The notes beneath the pieces were generated by a model. That model had not been told where the DNA came from. It saw only the letters and a list, made by a program, of their open reading frames with translations, and made no database searches. From Coraliomargarita algicola (lineage in GTDB: Bacteria; Verrucomicrobiota; Verrucomicrobiia; Opitutales; Coraliomargaritaceae), in the NCBI RefSeq assembly GCF_033878955.1, contig NZ_CP138858.1, positions 5,173,001 through 5,237,000 on the forward strand: a DNA stretch of 64,000 nt, written 5' to 3'. The position numbers were made by a program, and so were the translations under genes. Of this stretch, positions 44,577 through 53,406 are shown in pieces; position 1 is the stretch's first letter, and each line of letters begins with the position of its first letter.

Positions 44577-46070
44577 ATGAAAATAAATAAACGCATACTG
44601 TCAGTCGCATCTCTGGTGCTGCTCGCAGTCACTTCCTATGCCCAAACAGGCTTGGGGCAGAAACCTAATATCGTCTTCTTGATGACAGATGATCAACGCT
44701 GGGATACACTCGGTTGTTATGGCCGGACAGACGTGATTACGCCGCATATCGACCAGTTGGCAGAGCAAGGGGTGACCTTTGACAATGCGTATTACGCGGT
44801 GGCCATCTGCATGCCGAGTCGAGCTACCATGTTTACTGGTCGCTATTTTTCTGATCACCAGGTTGGGTTTACTTATCCGTATAATCGAAGTCTGCCCAAA
44901 GAAGAGTTTGCTGATAGCTATCCTGCACGGCTGAAAGAGGCGGGCTATCGGACTGGCTTTGTTGGTAAGTTCGGCATTCGTCTGGACCATATGCCGAAGA
45001 CGGCAGCCGAATACTTTGATTTCTTTGCGGTTGGCGGCATGATTTGGCCGAAAGAGGACACGGCACTTAAAAATATATTCCGTGAAGACCGTCCGAAGAC
45101 TGAGCGGACGTTGAAAAAAGGCGATGCGATGATTCGTTTCCTCGAGACGCAACCCAAGGGGCAGCCTTTCTGTCTCTCTATTAGCTTTGATGCCGTAAAG
45201 AATGATCATGACGATGACATGCATACGCCACATGTGGAGCTCTTTGAAGGCCGGGAAATGTGGGTTCCTGAAAACTGGGTTGAAGGGAAGAATATGGAAC
45301 TACCGAAGCTGCTCGATCATTGCCGAGGCACCTACTTGCATGTCGCTCGCACCTCGACGCCTGAACAGTATCAAGCGACAACACGTCGCTTTGCAGTGCA
45401 AGGTTATACCGTGGATCAACAAGTCGGCCGATTGATGGCTAAGCTGAAAGAGATGGATGTTTTAGAAAATACCATCGTGATCTACACCAGTGATAATGGT
45501 CGATTCCACGGATCTCACGGACTTTATGATAAGGCGCTCCTTTACGAAGAATCGATCAAAGAGCCACTGATCGTCTTCGATGGAAGAGCACCTAAGTCGC
45601 AGCAGGGCCGCCGAGAAAAGGCGATGGTTTCCTCCGCAGATGTAGCACCGACGATTGTTTCACTGGCTGGGTTAGAGATCCCAGAGATTATGAAAGGGCG
45701 TGATTTGAGTGGTCTCTTGAATGGCACTCAAGACATGTCACAGTGGCGCGAGACGGTGCTCATGGAAAATTTCTTTATTCAAGAACTCCATACGGCGATT
45801 ATTCAGAAAAACCCTGATATTCCCGGGCTTAATGATGAGTTGATCGCTGACAATCGATCCTATCGCACGCGTGGTGTGCGGACAGAGCGCTATAAGTATT
45901 TTAAATATCACGAGCACGATCCAGTGATTGAAGAACTCTATGATTTGGAGACGGACCCATCCGAGATGAATAACCTAATTTCCAATCCTGAATATGCAGA
46001 GGTGTTATCGAAGCTCCGTAATCAGATGGAGGATCTTTATGCTGAGGCAACTGCTACGGCTACGCCTTAA
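44577..46070 (+). CDS. S1 family sulfatase (CMPSR motif)
   Basis: 497 residues from ATG 44577, where MKINKRILSVASLVLLAVTSYAQ is a signal peptide. Metal site LMTDDQRWDTLGCYG, formylglycine motif C78-M-P-S-R82 and YTSDNGRFHGSHGLYDKALLYEE are intact. The sulfate-contact block is VGKFGIRLD rather than GKWHLG. DQRWDTLGCYG, SHGLYDK and NNLISNPEY place it in the group that includes iduronate- and heparan-type sulfatases; the actual substrate is unknown. It lies between two broken genes but is itself whole. Confidence 0.92.
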   Translation: MKINKRILSVASLVLLAVTSYAQTGLGQKPNIVFLMTDDQRWDTLGCYGRTDVITPHIDQLAEQGVTFDNAYYAVAICMPSRATMFTGRYFSDHQVGFTYPYNRSLPKEEFADSYPARLKEAGYRTGFVGKFGIRLDHMPKTAAEYFDFFAVGGMIWPKEDTALKNIFREDRPKTERTLKKGDAMIRFLETQPKGQPFCLSISFDAVKNDHDDDMHTPHVELFEGREMWVPENWVEGKNMELPKLLDHCRGTYLHVARTSTPEQYQATTRRFAVQGYTVDQQVGRLMAKLKEMDVLENTIVIYTSDNGRFHGSHGLYDKALLYEESIKEPLIVFDGRAPKSQQGRREKAMVSSADVAPTIVSLAGLEIPEIMKGRDLSGLLNGTQDMSQWRETVLMENFFIQELHTAIIQKNPDIPGLNDELIADNRSYRTRGVRTERYKYFKYHEHDPVIEELYDLETDPSEMNNLISNPEYAEVLSKLRNQMEDLYAEATATATP

Positions 46071-46197
46071 GCATTTCAATTATATTGAACTAAACCAGAG
46101 ACGCATAGACAACTGACCTGAATAAAAACTCTATTCACGTAAATACGGGATCGTTCATCCGTAAGGTAGTGTGTATGATTCAATAAATAATACGCAT

Positions 46198-47099
46198 ATG
46201 ATTCTTCGAGACTACTTACTTACTGGTTTATTCATGGCTTCAATGTCATTGATCTCTGCTGATTTATACGCCTCGACTGTGGGCCCGGACTCTAATCAAG
46301 GAAACCAGTCGGCTTCGGTTTCTACGTTAGCTCAGGCACAGGCGTTTTCCGGCGAGAAGAAGGACTTCAAAGGATACGATCGCTACCAAATTCAAACAGA
46401 GCAGGGGAGTTTTCAGTGATCTGCCCGAAGCAAGCCGCGCCGGGGAAACCTTGGTTGTGGCGGAGTCTGTTTTGGGATCAGCTAGCAAAAGTTAACGAAG
46501 CAGATTTGCAACTAGTGGAGCAAGGGTATCATGTGGTGCTGGCTTTCGGAGATGTGCATGGGCATCCCAAGGGGAATGCTAATATTGATGCGGCTTACGA
46601 ATTATTGACGACCGAGTATGGGTTCTCTAGAAAATGTTCGATGGCATCGTTCAGCCGCGGAACTTTGTCGCTGTTCACCTGGGCTTCCGTGAATCCTGAG
46701 AAGGTGAGCAGCATCAATGTCGACAATGGGGTTTGCAACGTCGATAGCTGGCCAGGCGGAAAACTGGTGGCTGGTAGTGATTCTGTCGGGAGTGGAGACG
46801 CTAGATCATGGAAGGGCATGAAGGCTGTGTATGGTTTCACCTCCGATCAGGAGTTACTCGAAGCTGAAGTGAGTCCGATTGATAAGCTGGAGCCACTGGC
46901 CAGAGCTGGAGTGCCAATTCTAATGGTTTGTGGCAACAATGATGCCGCCGTTCCTTATGAAGAAAATGACGCTCTCATGGAAGCACGTTACAACAAACTG
47001 GGTGGCTCCATTGAAGTGATCATTGAAAATAAGGGGCATACACATGGAATGGATGATCCCACGCCGGTGCTCGAGTTTATTAAACAGCACACTCGATAA
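46198..47099 (+). pseudogene. Chimeric beta-helix leader fused to alpha/beta hydrolase, frameshifted
   Basis: The first part (46198-46419) has a signal peptide and DLYASTVGPDSNQGNQSASVSTLAQAQ, which is the leader and first strand of the beta-helix proteins at 41593 and 53407. It then changes to KGYDRYQIQTEQG and stops; the next frame (46416-47099) continues ICPKQAAPGKPWLWRSLFW, SMASFSRGTLSLF (nucleophile serine), CGNNDAAVPYEEN (Asp) and ENKGHTHGM (His), a complete alpha/beta hydrolase triad. One T missing from the run at 46410-46413 explains the shift. It appears to be a recombinant of two gene families that was later frameshifted. Confidence 0.7.
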
Positions 47100-47116
47100 T
47101 CCGCACGACTAGCCCC

Positions 47117-48682
47117 ATGTATTTAAAACGTCAAATTTCTCTCACGTGGATTATCGCTCTTGCTATGAGCACTTCTGCAGTCGCGGATGTGACATTGCCA
47201 GCCATCATTGACAATCAGATGGTGCTGCAAAGCGAAAGCAACACACCCATCTGGGGCTGGGCAGATGCGGGTGAAACCGTCACTGTTTCCTTTGCGGGGC
47301 AGACTAAGAAGACGACCGCAGCGGCGAACGGGAAGTGGATGATCACATTAGATCCGCTATCGGTGTCGACAGAATCACGTACGATGACGATCCAGGGCAA
47401 TAACGTGATCGAACTCGACGACGTGCTTGTTGGCGAAGTCTGGCTTGCATCTGGCCAGTCCAATATGGAATTCAGTATTGGCTCGATTCCACTTGAAGAG
47501 AAAGCGATCGCATCGGCTCAGGTCGATAACAGGCTGCTACGTATGTTCTGTGTGGCTCCGAAGGTTTCGAGTTCGCTGCCGATCAAGGATGTAGCGGGTT
47601 ACTGGAGTGACTGCAGGTATTTTATCAAGCAGATGCAAGCAGGTAAGATCAAAGGCTACGGTAGTCACTCGGCGGTTGCCTTTTTCTTTGGATTAAAACT
47701 TCAGCAAGCGCTGAAAGTTCCCGTTGCGGTAATTGACAGCTCTTGGGGCGGAACAAAGATCGAATCCTGGATTGCTGATGAAGGCTATGAGATGGAAGGA
47801 CTGGCTCTGCGAAAACTCGCATCCAAAGACGAAGCGGCGGCCATCACTGAGAAGGCCGCATTGGAGACCGTCGTAGCAGAGTGGAATGACGCAGCGCGGA
47901 CTGCGGTTGAAGCTGGTGAATACCCCAGGCCAGATCTTAAAGCGCCGCGCAGCCGCGTTCCCAATGCGATCTACAATGGAATGATCGCTCCGCTGGTGCC
48001 GTTTGCCATTAAAGGTGTGGTCTGGTATCAGGGGGAATCCAATCGAGGCAGTCAGGACTATTTTGAAAAGTTAAAGGCGCTGACAGGCGGTTGGTCGAAG
48101 GTATTCAATGTGCCGGATATACCGTTCTATCTAGTGCAAATGGCGCCTTACAACTATGCTCATGCTAAAACTAAAAACGTGAGCGAACAAATCATTTACG
48201 ACTCAGTGGTGAGTGCCCAATACAAAGCAGCAGACGAGATCAAAGGTTGTGATGTGGTTACGATTCCAGACACCGTGTTTGGCAAGGTGGCAAACGTTCA
48301 TCCACCGCATAAGAAGACTGCGGGAGATCGATTGGCGGCGTTGGCACTCCATCATGACTACGGCAAGTCAGTGGTCTACTCGGGGCCACGCTTCGCTCAG
48401 GCAACCGCCGATGGAAATGTCGTGAGGGTGACTTTCGATCCAATCGATCAAGGGCTGGACACATCCGATGGTAACGCACCCAATTGGTTTGAGCTCGCCG
48501 GAGCTGATCAGCAATTTTTCGAAGCCACAGCCAAAATTGAAGGAGCCACCGTGTTGGTATCCAGTCCCGAGGTGTCGACGCCCAAGTTCATCCGTCTGGC
48601 ATGGAACAATATCGCGGAATTAAACCTACGCGACAAGAACGGCTGGCCTGTATTTTCCTTTAATGCCGAAGTTAGTCGCTAA
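47117..48682 (+). CDS. Sialate O-acetylesterase-like carbohydrate esterase (SGNH)
   Basis: 521 residues with a signal peptide (WIIALAMSTSAVA). The GEVWLASGQSNMEF block carries catalytic Ser115; GVVWYQGESNRG is the second conserved block, and NVHPPHKKTAGDRLA carries the catalytic His395. N-terminal ADVTLPAIIDNQMVLQ and WGWADAGETVTVSF are a beta-sandwich domain usual in this family. It removes acetyl groups from sugars; in this setting an acetylated fucose polymer is a likely substrate. It lies 17 bp after the broken hydrolase and 12 bp before the GH29-like gene. Confidence 0.9.
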   Translation: MYLKRQISLTWIIALAMSTSAVADVTLPAIIDNQMVLQSESNTPIWGWADAGETVTVSFAGQTKKTTAAANGKWMITLDPLSVSTESRTMTIQGNNVIELDDVLVGEVWLASGQSNMEFSIGSIPLEEKAIASAQVDNRLLRMFCVAPKVSSSLPIKDVAGYWSDCRYFIKQMQAGKIKGYGSHSAVAFFFGLKLQQALKVPVAVIDSSWGGTKIESWIADEGYEMEGLALRKLASKDEAAAITEKAALETVVAEWNDAARTAVEAGEYPRPDLKAPRSRVPNAIYNGMIAPLVPFAIKGVVWYQGESNRGSQDYFEKLKALTGGWSKVFNVPDIPFYLVQMAPYNYAHAKTKNVSEQIIYDSVVSAQYKAADEIKGCDVVTIPDTVFGKVANVHPPHKKTAGDRLAALALHHDYGKSVVYSGPRFAQATADGNVVRVTFDPIDQGLDTSDGNAPNWFELAGADQQFFEATAKIEGATVLVSSPEVSTPKFIRLAWNNIAELNLRDKNGWPVFSFNAEVSR

Positions 48683-48694
48683 AAGATCATCATT

Positions 48695-50215
48695 ATGAAA
48701 ATCACCAAACGACTTCTCTTCGTCAGTCTTTACTTAGCTTGCCTCGCCCCGATAGCTGCTCAACTGGGAAATGGAGGCGACGATTACGGTGTTACCCCAA
48801 ATACGGTAACTTTAGCCGAGCCCGCAGCGCTAGCAATCGACCCCGATGGGATTACAGTCTTATCACCAAATCTGGGAAAGCTCAGTGCCGGGATTCTACC
48901 GATAGTTCGGAATTATATGATTCTGTGGTGTGCGGCGAAGCAGGGATCGAACCAAGTTGAATGGATGGTGGATGCGCCAGCTGATGGGGACTATGTGGTG
49001 ACGGCCTCGGTTGAAGGAAAAGGCTCTGGATTGGTCCTGAGTTGCAACGATGAGGAACTTGAAGCAACGGTCACGCAGAACGGTTGGCACCGCATCGAAC
49101 TTGGCACAGTTTCTTTAAAGTCTGGAGAAAACAAAGTGTTGTTAGATATTGACGCGGTAACTATTAAAGCGGGAAATCGCAGCAAAGAGTTTCTACTCAG
49201 TGCACTTGAATTGACGCAACCATCCGTCAAAGACGCCATTGAAAAAGAGACCCTCGCAATGAGGAAGCAGCCCGATTGGTTCAAGGATGCCGGTTATGGT
49301 TTGATGTTTCAGTGGACCAACCGTGCCACACCGCTTAAAGGCCCCATCAAGGCTTGGGAGCAAAAGGTGAACGACTTTGACTTGGATTCCTTTATTACGT
49401 TCGTTGAGGAATCTGGCGCGGCCTATGTGGTCTGGTCTATTACTTGGGGGAATCAGTATATTTCAGCGCCCATCAAGTCCTTGGATGCGGTCATTGCCGG
49501 CCGCACCACCAGTCGGGATCTGTTGGGAGAGATGACGGATCGCCTGCACGAAAAGGGGATCAAGGTGATCTTCTATTACCATTACGGATATGACTGTATG
49601 CACTCGCAGGATACCCCTTGGTTGGAGGCAGTTGGTGGAATGGATGCGGATAAGACCAAGCTCTATGAGAACTTGTGTGCTATTCTTTCTGAAATCGGAA
49701 GCCGCTATGGCGACAAGCTTGATGGCTGGTGGTTTGATGGCGGTGCGCGCTATCTGAATTGCCATTTCGATGGCTCTTCTGCAGCAGATGGGATTTTGAC
49801 CGCTCCGTTTAAAGCTTACACCGCTGCCGCACGCGCAGGAAATTCCGAGCGAATGATTGCTTACAATTCGTGGATTAAACCGAAGATTACGGAGTATCAG
49901 GATTACTATGGCGGTGAGGGCAGGACATCTTTTAACCCAGCCGAATTAACAGATGGAGTTTTCAAGGCCGGACGTCAGCAGGGGTTGCAGGCGCATGGCT
50001 GCTTTATCTTCGAAAAAAGTTGGGGGCACATTGCGCTCAATCAACCTATTCCAAAGCCGAGATATAACTTGAAGCAATTGACGGGGCTGGTGAAAAAGGC
50101 ACAGCAAGGACGTTACCCGCTATCGATCAACTTGGAGATGTATGAGGATGGCTCCGTGGCGCCGGCGTCGGCCGCATTATTGAAAGAACTTAAAGCTGCG
50201 GTTCGTGGGAAATGA
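48695..50215 (+). CDS. GH29-like alpha-L-fucosidase with N-terminal sugar-binding domain
   Basis: 506 residues. Signal peptide (LLFVSLYLACLAPIAAQ), then a beta-sandwich resembling a CBM35-type module (VEWMVDAPADGDYVVTASVEGKGSG), then a TIM barrel beginning WFKDAGYGLMFQWTNRA. KVIFYYHYGYD and DKLDGWWFDGG are GH29 landmarks, with Asp348 in FDGG in the nucleophile position. The C-terminal part lacks the usual beta domain, so this is a short, divergent member. Released fucose is the expected product. It follows the acetylesterase gene by 12 bp. Confidence 0.82.
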   Translation: MKITKRLLFVSLYLACLAPIAAQLGNGGDDYGVTPNTVTLAEPAALAIDPDGITVLSPNLGKLSAGILPIVRNYMILWCAAKQGSNQVEWMVDAPADGDYVVTASVEGKGSGLVLSCNDEELEATVTQNGWHRIELGTVSLKSGENKVLLDIDAVTIKAGNRSKEFLLSALELTQPSVKDAIEKETLAMRKQPDWFKDAGYGLMFQWTNRATPLKGPIKAWEQKVNDFDLDSFITFVEESGAAYVVWSITWGNQYISAPIKSLDAVIAGRTTSRDLLGEMTDRLHEKGIKVIFYYHYGYDCMHSQDTPWLEAVGGMDADKTKLYENLCAILSEIGSRYGDKLDGWWFDGGARYLNCHFDGSSAADGILTAPFKAYTAAARAGNSERMIAYNSWIKPKITEYQDYYGGEGRTSFNPAELTDGVFKAGRQQGLQAHGCFIFEKSWGHIALNQPIPKPRYNLKQLTGLVKKAQQGRYPLSINLEMYEDGSVAPASAALLKELKAAVRGK

Positions 50216-50430
50216 GGAGGGGAAATGCAGTTTTACCACGTCACTTTTTAATGATGCTATTACTTGATGCCATTAAGTGAGCGCAGATTTCCTTGTTGCG
50301 AATTGGCGAAGCCTTTTCGAAGCACCACCCTAGTTTTTGGGACAAAGAAAGGTTCACTTGGACGGAGGCGTTCGATCGTAGTTCGAGAAACAGTCAGTAA
50401 TGCTTACATTAAGCAAATAATCATCAATAA
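50216..50430. other. Intergenic region with small palindrome
   Basis: No gene is seen. TGCTTA-CAT-TAAGCA (50401-50415) is a perfect 6-bp inverted repeat 16 bp upstream of the start of the interrupted phosphatase gene and may be its operator. No clear terminator follows the GH29-like gene. Confidence 0.4.
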
Positions 50431-50523
50431 ATGAAATCATATATAATCCTAACCGTCGTATTGTCTTCTGTCATTGCCAACGTGGCAAACGCTGGCCTTA
50501 AAATTTATTATATCCGCCATGCG

Positions 50524-50526
50524 GAA
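50524..50526. other. Left copy of IS3 target-site duplication
   Basis: GAA here and at 51921-51923 flank the element. One copy is codon 32 of the interrupted phosphatase gene. Confidence 0.85.
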
Positions 50527-50582
50527 TGATGTGTCCTGAGAAAAGTGGACATGTGATTCTCTTTAAAAGAGGATCATAAATA

Positions 50583-50870
50583 ATGAAAAGACGACAATAT
50601 ACCGCAGAGTTCAAGAAGGATACAGCGTATCAGATAATCATCGAAGGAGTAGCCGTAAAAGAGCTTTCGGGTCGATTGGGAGTGCCGATCAGCCAGCTTT
50701 ACCGGTGGAAGGGAGAGCATATCGAGGAGATGGAGGCGAACAATCCTGCGGCTGCCCCGAGCCCGAAGAAGATGGCAGCTGAGATCGACGAGCTTCGCAA
50801 GGAGCTGGCGAAGTCCAAGCGGATGAACGAAATTCTAAAAAAAACGGTTGGTTTTTTCAGCCAGGATTAA
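50583..50870 (+). CDS. IS3-family transposase OrfA
   Basis: 95 residues, beginning MKRRQYTAEFKKDTAYQII and containing a helix-turn-helix (VKELSGRLGVPISQLYRWK) that binds the IS ends, then a leucine-zipper-like region (EIDELRKELAKSKRMNEILKK). It is the small upstream frame of an IS3 element. Near its end an A8 run (50837-50844) in a CTAAAAAAAACG context allows -1 slippage into the orfB frame, producing the fused transposase. Confidence 0.93.
   Translation: MKRRQYTAEFKKDTAYQIIIEGVAVKELSGRLGVPISQLYRWKGEHIEEMEANNPAAAPSPKKMAAEIDELRKELAKSKRMNEILKKTVGFFSQD
50837..50844 (+). other. Programmed -1 frameshift signal of the IS3 element
   Basis: Eight A residues span codons AAA-AAA of orfA. The -1 frame is open from here through ATG 50873 into orfB without a stop (KKNGWFFQPGLT), so slippage would yield one OrfAB protein, the active transposase in this family. 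Confidence 0.75.
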
Positions 50871-50872
50871 CG

Positions 50873-51862
50873 ATGAAATACGAATTCATCGACATTCATA
50901 AGGTAGCTTTCAGGGTCAGTGAGATCTGTGACTGCTTTGAGATCAAACCAAGCGGTTACTACGCATGGAAGAAGCGAGAGCCCAGCGCTCGAAGCATCGC
51001 TGATGCTACCCATGCAACACGCATCGAAGAGCTCTATGAGGCATCCGATAAGCGAGAAGGTCATCGTGTGATTCATGATCATTTGAAAGACGAATCAATT
51101 GCTTGTGGCCGTGATAGAACCTTGAGGATCATGCAAGATATTGGCATCGCCGGGATTCAAAAGAAAAGCTTCAAGCCACAAGGAACTGACAGCAATCACA
51201 CTCTAGGCTACAGCCCGAATCGGTTGAAGGCACAAGGCATGCCGCAGGCATGTGATCAAGTCTGGGTCTGCGATACGACGTATCTGATGACCGATAATGG
51301 CTGGAACTATTTGGCCACAGTCATGGATCTGTTTAGTCGCCGTATCGTGGGCTGGGAGGTCTCCGAGCACAATGACGCCGATCTTGTGCGCAAAGCGCTC
51401 TACAAGGCTTCTCAGACGCGCCAAGGGTTCCTCAATGAAGATCTAATCTTACACAGTGATCGCGGCAGCACCTACGCCAGTGAGAAGCATCGAAAGCTCA
51501 TAAAAGAACTCGGCATCAAGCAGAGTATGAGTACGCTGGGGAATTGCTACGATAATGCTGCAATGGAGTCCTTTTACGGACGCTACAAAACCTCATCGGT
51601 AGGCAAGTTTGTCTTTGCCGACCTAGAGGCCCTCAGGGCCAACGCTTTCGAGTATATCGAGTGCTACTACAATACGTATAGAAAGCACTCATCGCTAGGC
51701 TATAAAACGCCCATGCAAATCGAAGAAAAAAATTTCCCCCTAGGGGGAAGGAAGTTAGGAGGTGCAAGCTTGCATTACCAACACACAACAACTAACAATG
51801 AAAACCAAGTCGCCCTAGGCGACTTAACGCCGGGCGCACTGAACTGCAACCGCACCAAATAA
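50873..51862 (+). CDS. IS3-family transposase OrfB (DDE integrase domain)
   Basis: 329 residues. An HTH_21-like part (EELYEASDKREGHRVIHDHLK) is followed by the retroviral-type integrase core: CDTTYL with Asp134, HSDRGSTY with Asp196 and NAAMESF with Glu232, i.e. a DD(35)E arrangement. YNTYRKHSSLGYKTP near the end is the usual IS3 finish. It catalyses strand cleavage and transfer when made as a fusion with OrfA. Confidence 0.95.
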   Translation: MKYEFIDIHKVAFRVSEICDCFEIKPSGYYAWKKREPSARSIADATHATRIEELYEASDKREGHRVIHDHLKDESIACGRDRTLRIMQDIGIAGIQKKSFKPQGTDSNHTLGYSPNRLKAQGMPQACDQVWVCDTTYLMTDNGWNYLATVMDLFSRRIVGWEVSEHNDADLVRKALYKASQTRQGFLNEDLILHSDRGSTYASEKHRKLIKELGIKQSMSTLGNCYDNAAMESFYGRYKTSSVGKFVFADLEALRANAFEYIECYYNTYRKHSSLGYKTPMQIEEKNFPLGGRKLGGASLHYQHTTTNNENQVALGDLTPGALNCNRTK

Positions 51863-52627
51863 TACAACATAAACAAGCATACTTAGAGAATCACTTCTCC
51901 ACTGCTTTCAGTGCACCTCAGAAGGTGGGCACAATGTCAAAAAAGCCTGGCAGGAAAAAGGCATTCCCGAGTCGGATTGGCCTGCTTACGTGGGGGATGC
52001 AAACGTCTTCACCCCTAAAGGAATCACACAGGTCGCAGACGCCACCGAGAAACTTCAGAAGTATCAGTTTGATTTTGTGGCCACTAGCAATCAGTGGAGA
52101 GCTTATAATACGATTGCGCCGTATCTGAAGGCGACCAATCAAAAGGCTGAAGTATGGCCTGAATTGAAGGAGGGGAAGGGGATGCTTACGATCCTTTCGG
52201 ATGATATTCCTGATGTGGAAGAAGAGATCTTGAACAAAGGCAAAGCGATTGTTTTGACGGAAGAGGAGGCTGCCTATCTTATGATTCGCCCCGGTTCGGA
52301 GAACGACTACGAGAAGTATCCCAAAGGCAGTAGCGACAACGAGAAGGTGGCCTACACGAAGCATGTTTCTCTTCATGCGATTAAAATGATCGAAGAGCGT
52401 TTTGGTGGAACCGATCAATCGATTCTGCTCGCAGGACATAATAGTTCTGGGGTGTCGCTATTGAAGTTGTTACTTCAAAAAGAACCGACCGGGGAAGCCA
52501 GGCGGGGCTTGACCAATACCGGAATATGGATGGTTGAGCAGCAGGAGGACGGTTCGTATAAGCTGATGATGTATAATGATCAGCCTTATCAGGAAGAAGT
52601 GAAAACGAGTAAATAAAGAGATTTTAT

Positions 52628-52931
52628 ATGAATGGTTTTTTAAAACACACCGTGGTATTGGTGACTCTATTCACTGCATGCGCAAGCTTTGCGGAAACCA
52701 GATCCTAAGTTTAAGCATATTTACGCCGGAAAGAAGTTTACCAAACTCGCAAACTATGGCCGCGAGGCGGGGGAGCATCTTTCGGAGCAAAGTAAGCAGG
52801 ATCGGCAATATGAGCGCTTTGAAAGTTGGGGCTATGCTAAAAATTACGATGACGTTATGGCTTAATACTATCAGCAGGTTTATGCGATTGATGTCGCGCT
52901 CGGTATGATCCGCCTAATAGCAGAACAATAA
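52628..52931 (+). pseudogene. Remnant gene: signal peptide plus sulfatase-like internal fragment
   Basis: ATG 52628 opens a signal peptide (MNGFLKHTVVLVTLFTACASF) but stops after 26 codons. In the next frame DPKFKHIYAGKKFTKLANYG, FESWGYAKNYDDVMA, a stop (TAA), then YYQQVYAIDVALGMIRLIAEQ follow. The YYQQVYAIDVALG part resembles the helix before the SDNG motif in S1 sulfatases (…YxxxVxxxDxxvGxil), so a decayed sulfatase is my best guess. No formylglycine motif is present. At least one frameshift and one stop are needed to explain it. Confidence 0.5.
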
Positions 52932-52942
52932 AGGTTCTCATC

Positions 52943-52989
52943 TGTCACGCAATCATGTGACAGACAGTTCGCGCCTCAATCGGTATATT
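52943..52989 (+). promoter_or_regulatory. Palindromic operator site 3 plus -10-like box
   Basis: TGTCACGCA (52943-52951), AT, CATGTGACA (52954-52962). About 22-25 bases after GTGAC follows TATATT (52984-52989) in GGTATATTGGA, matching the GATA-N-TATG block of the other sites with changes. The reduced PEP-CTERM-like gene starts 40 bp further. Confidence 0.65.
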
Positions 52990-53029
52990 GGATTTTGATT
53001 CAATATTATATGACAACTGGAGCGAAAGA

Positions 53030-53359
53030 GTGAATTTACCCTTATCATTTTTGATAGTCTTGACCTGCTATACGACTGCGAGCGCAGCTGTAGTGTTTAA
53101 TGTGCAAGAATCGAGTCAGAAAGATTTCTCTGATACGGGGTTTTCGCCTGCTGATGCTGGGGACCTTGCAAACGCTGGACAGAGTTCGCTTGCGTCAGTT
53201 GATGAGCCGAGGACTAGTGGCATCTCGAATCTGGAGCGCGTAAACGATGGTGTTACTGGCTTCTCTATTTGTGATGGTGATTCAAATATACAAATACAAG
53301 CAGGTGACAGTTTCACTTGGCGCTTAGTTCCTAGGCCTAGTCGGAGCGCAGTCGTTTAG
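53030..53359 (+). pseudogene. Truncated PEP-CTERM-type protein gene
   Basis: 109 residues from GTG 53030 (signal peptide LPLSFLIVLTCYTTASAA). The body, with NAGQSSLASV and IQAGDSFTWRL, is similar to the first half of the PEP-CTERM-type protein at 40624, but it ends after FTWRLVPRPSRSAVV without the second half, sorting helix or arginine cluster. It still sits behind palindromic site 3. I read it as a shortened copy; a small secreted protein cannot be excluded. Confidence 0.6.
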
Positions 53360-53406
53360 TCGCTGCCTTTGATAATTTGTAAGAGATTTTAAAAATATAA
53401 AATTAG

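Larger units (their letters stand above)
50527..51920 (+). mobile_element. Complete IS3-family insertion sequence (1394 bp)
   Basis: Left end TGATGTGTCCTGAG and right end (minus strand) TGAGGTGCACTGAA are imperfect terminal inverted repeats; over 33 bases 25 agree, finishing with AGTGATTC-like ends. GAA is duplicated at 50524-50526 and 51921-51923, the 3-bp target duplication usual for IS3 elements. It contains orfA and orfB with a frameshift signal. Both ends are intact and both ORFs are whole, so the insertion looks recent and potentially active. Confidence 0.93.
50431..52616 (+). pseudogene. Histidine phosphatase (phosphoglycerate mutase-like) gene split by IS3 element
   Basis: The first 32 codons (50431-50526) give a signal peptide and LKIYYIRHAE. 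The other half resumes at 51924 in the matching frame as GGHNVKKAWQEKG and runs to 52616. Joined, they form an intact 262-residue exported protein with the RHAEGGHN phosphohistidine motif and a late AGHNSSGVSLL second-histidine motif. The 1394-bp IS lies exactly between, with a 3-bp GAA duplication. The function would be a periplasmic phosphatase; the insertion should abolish it. Confidence 0.9.

Noticed and set aside
46171..46180. TATGAT box (46174-46179) upstream of the chimeric gene as a fifth regulon promoter
   Set aside because: The sequence 25 bases upstream does not contain GTGAC or the other arm of the palindrome.
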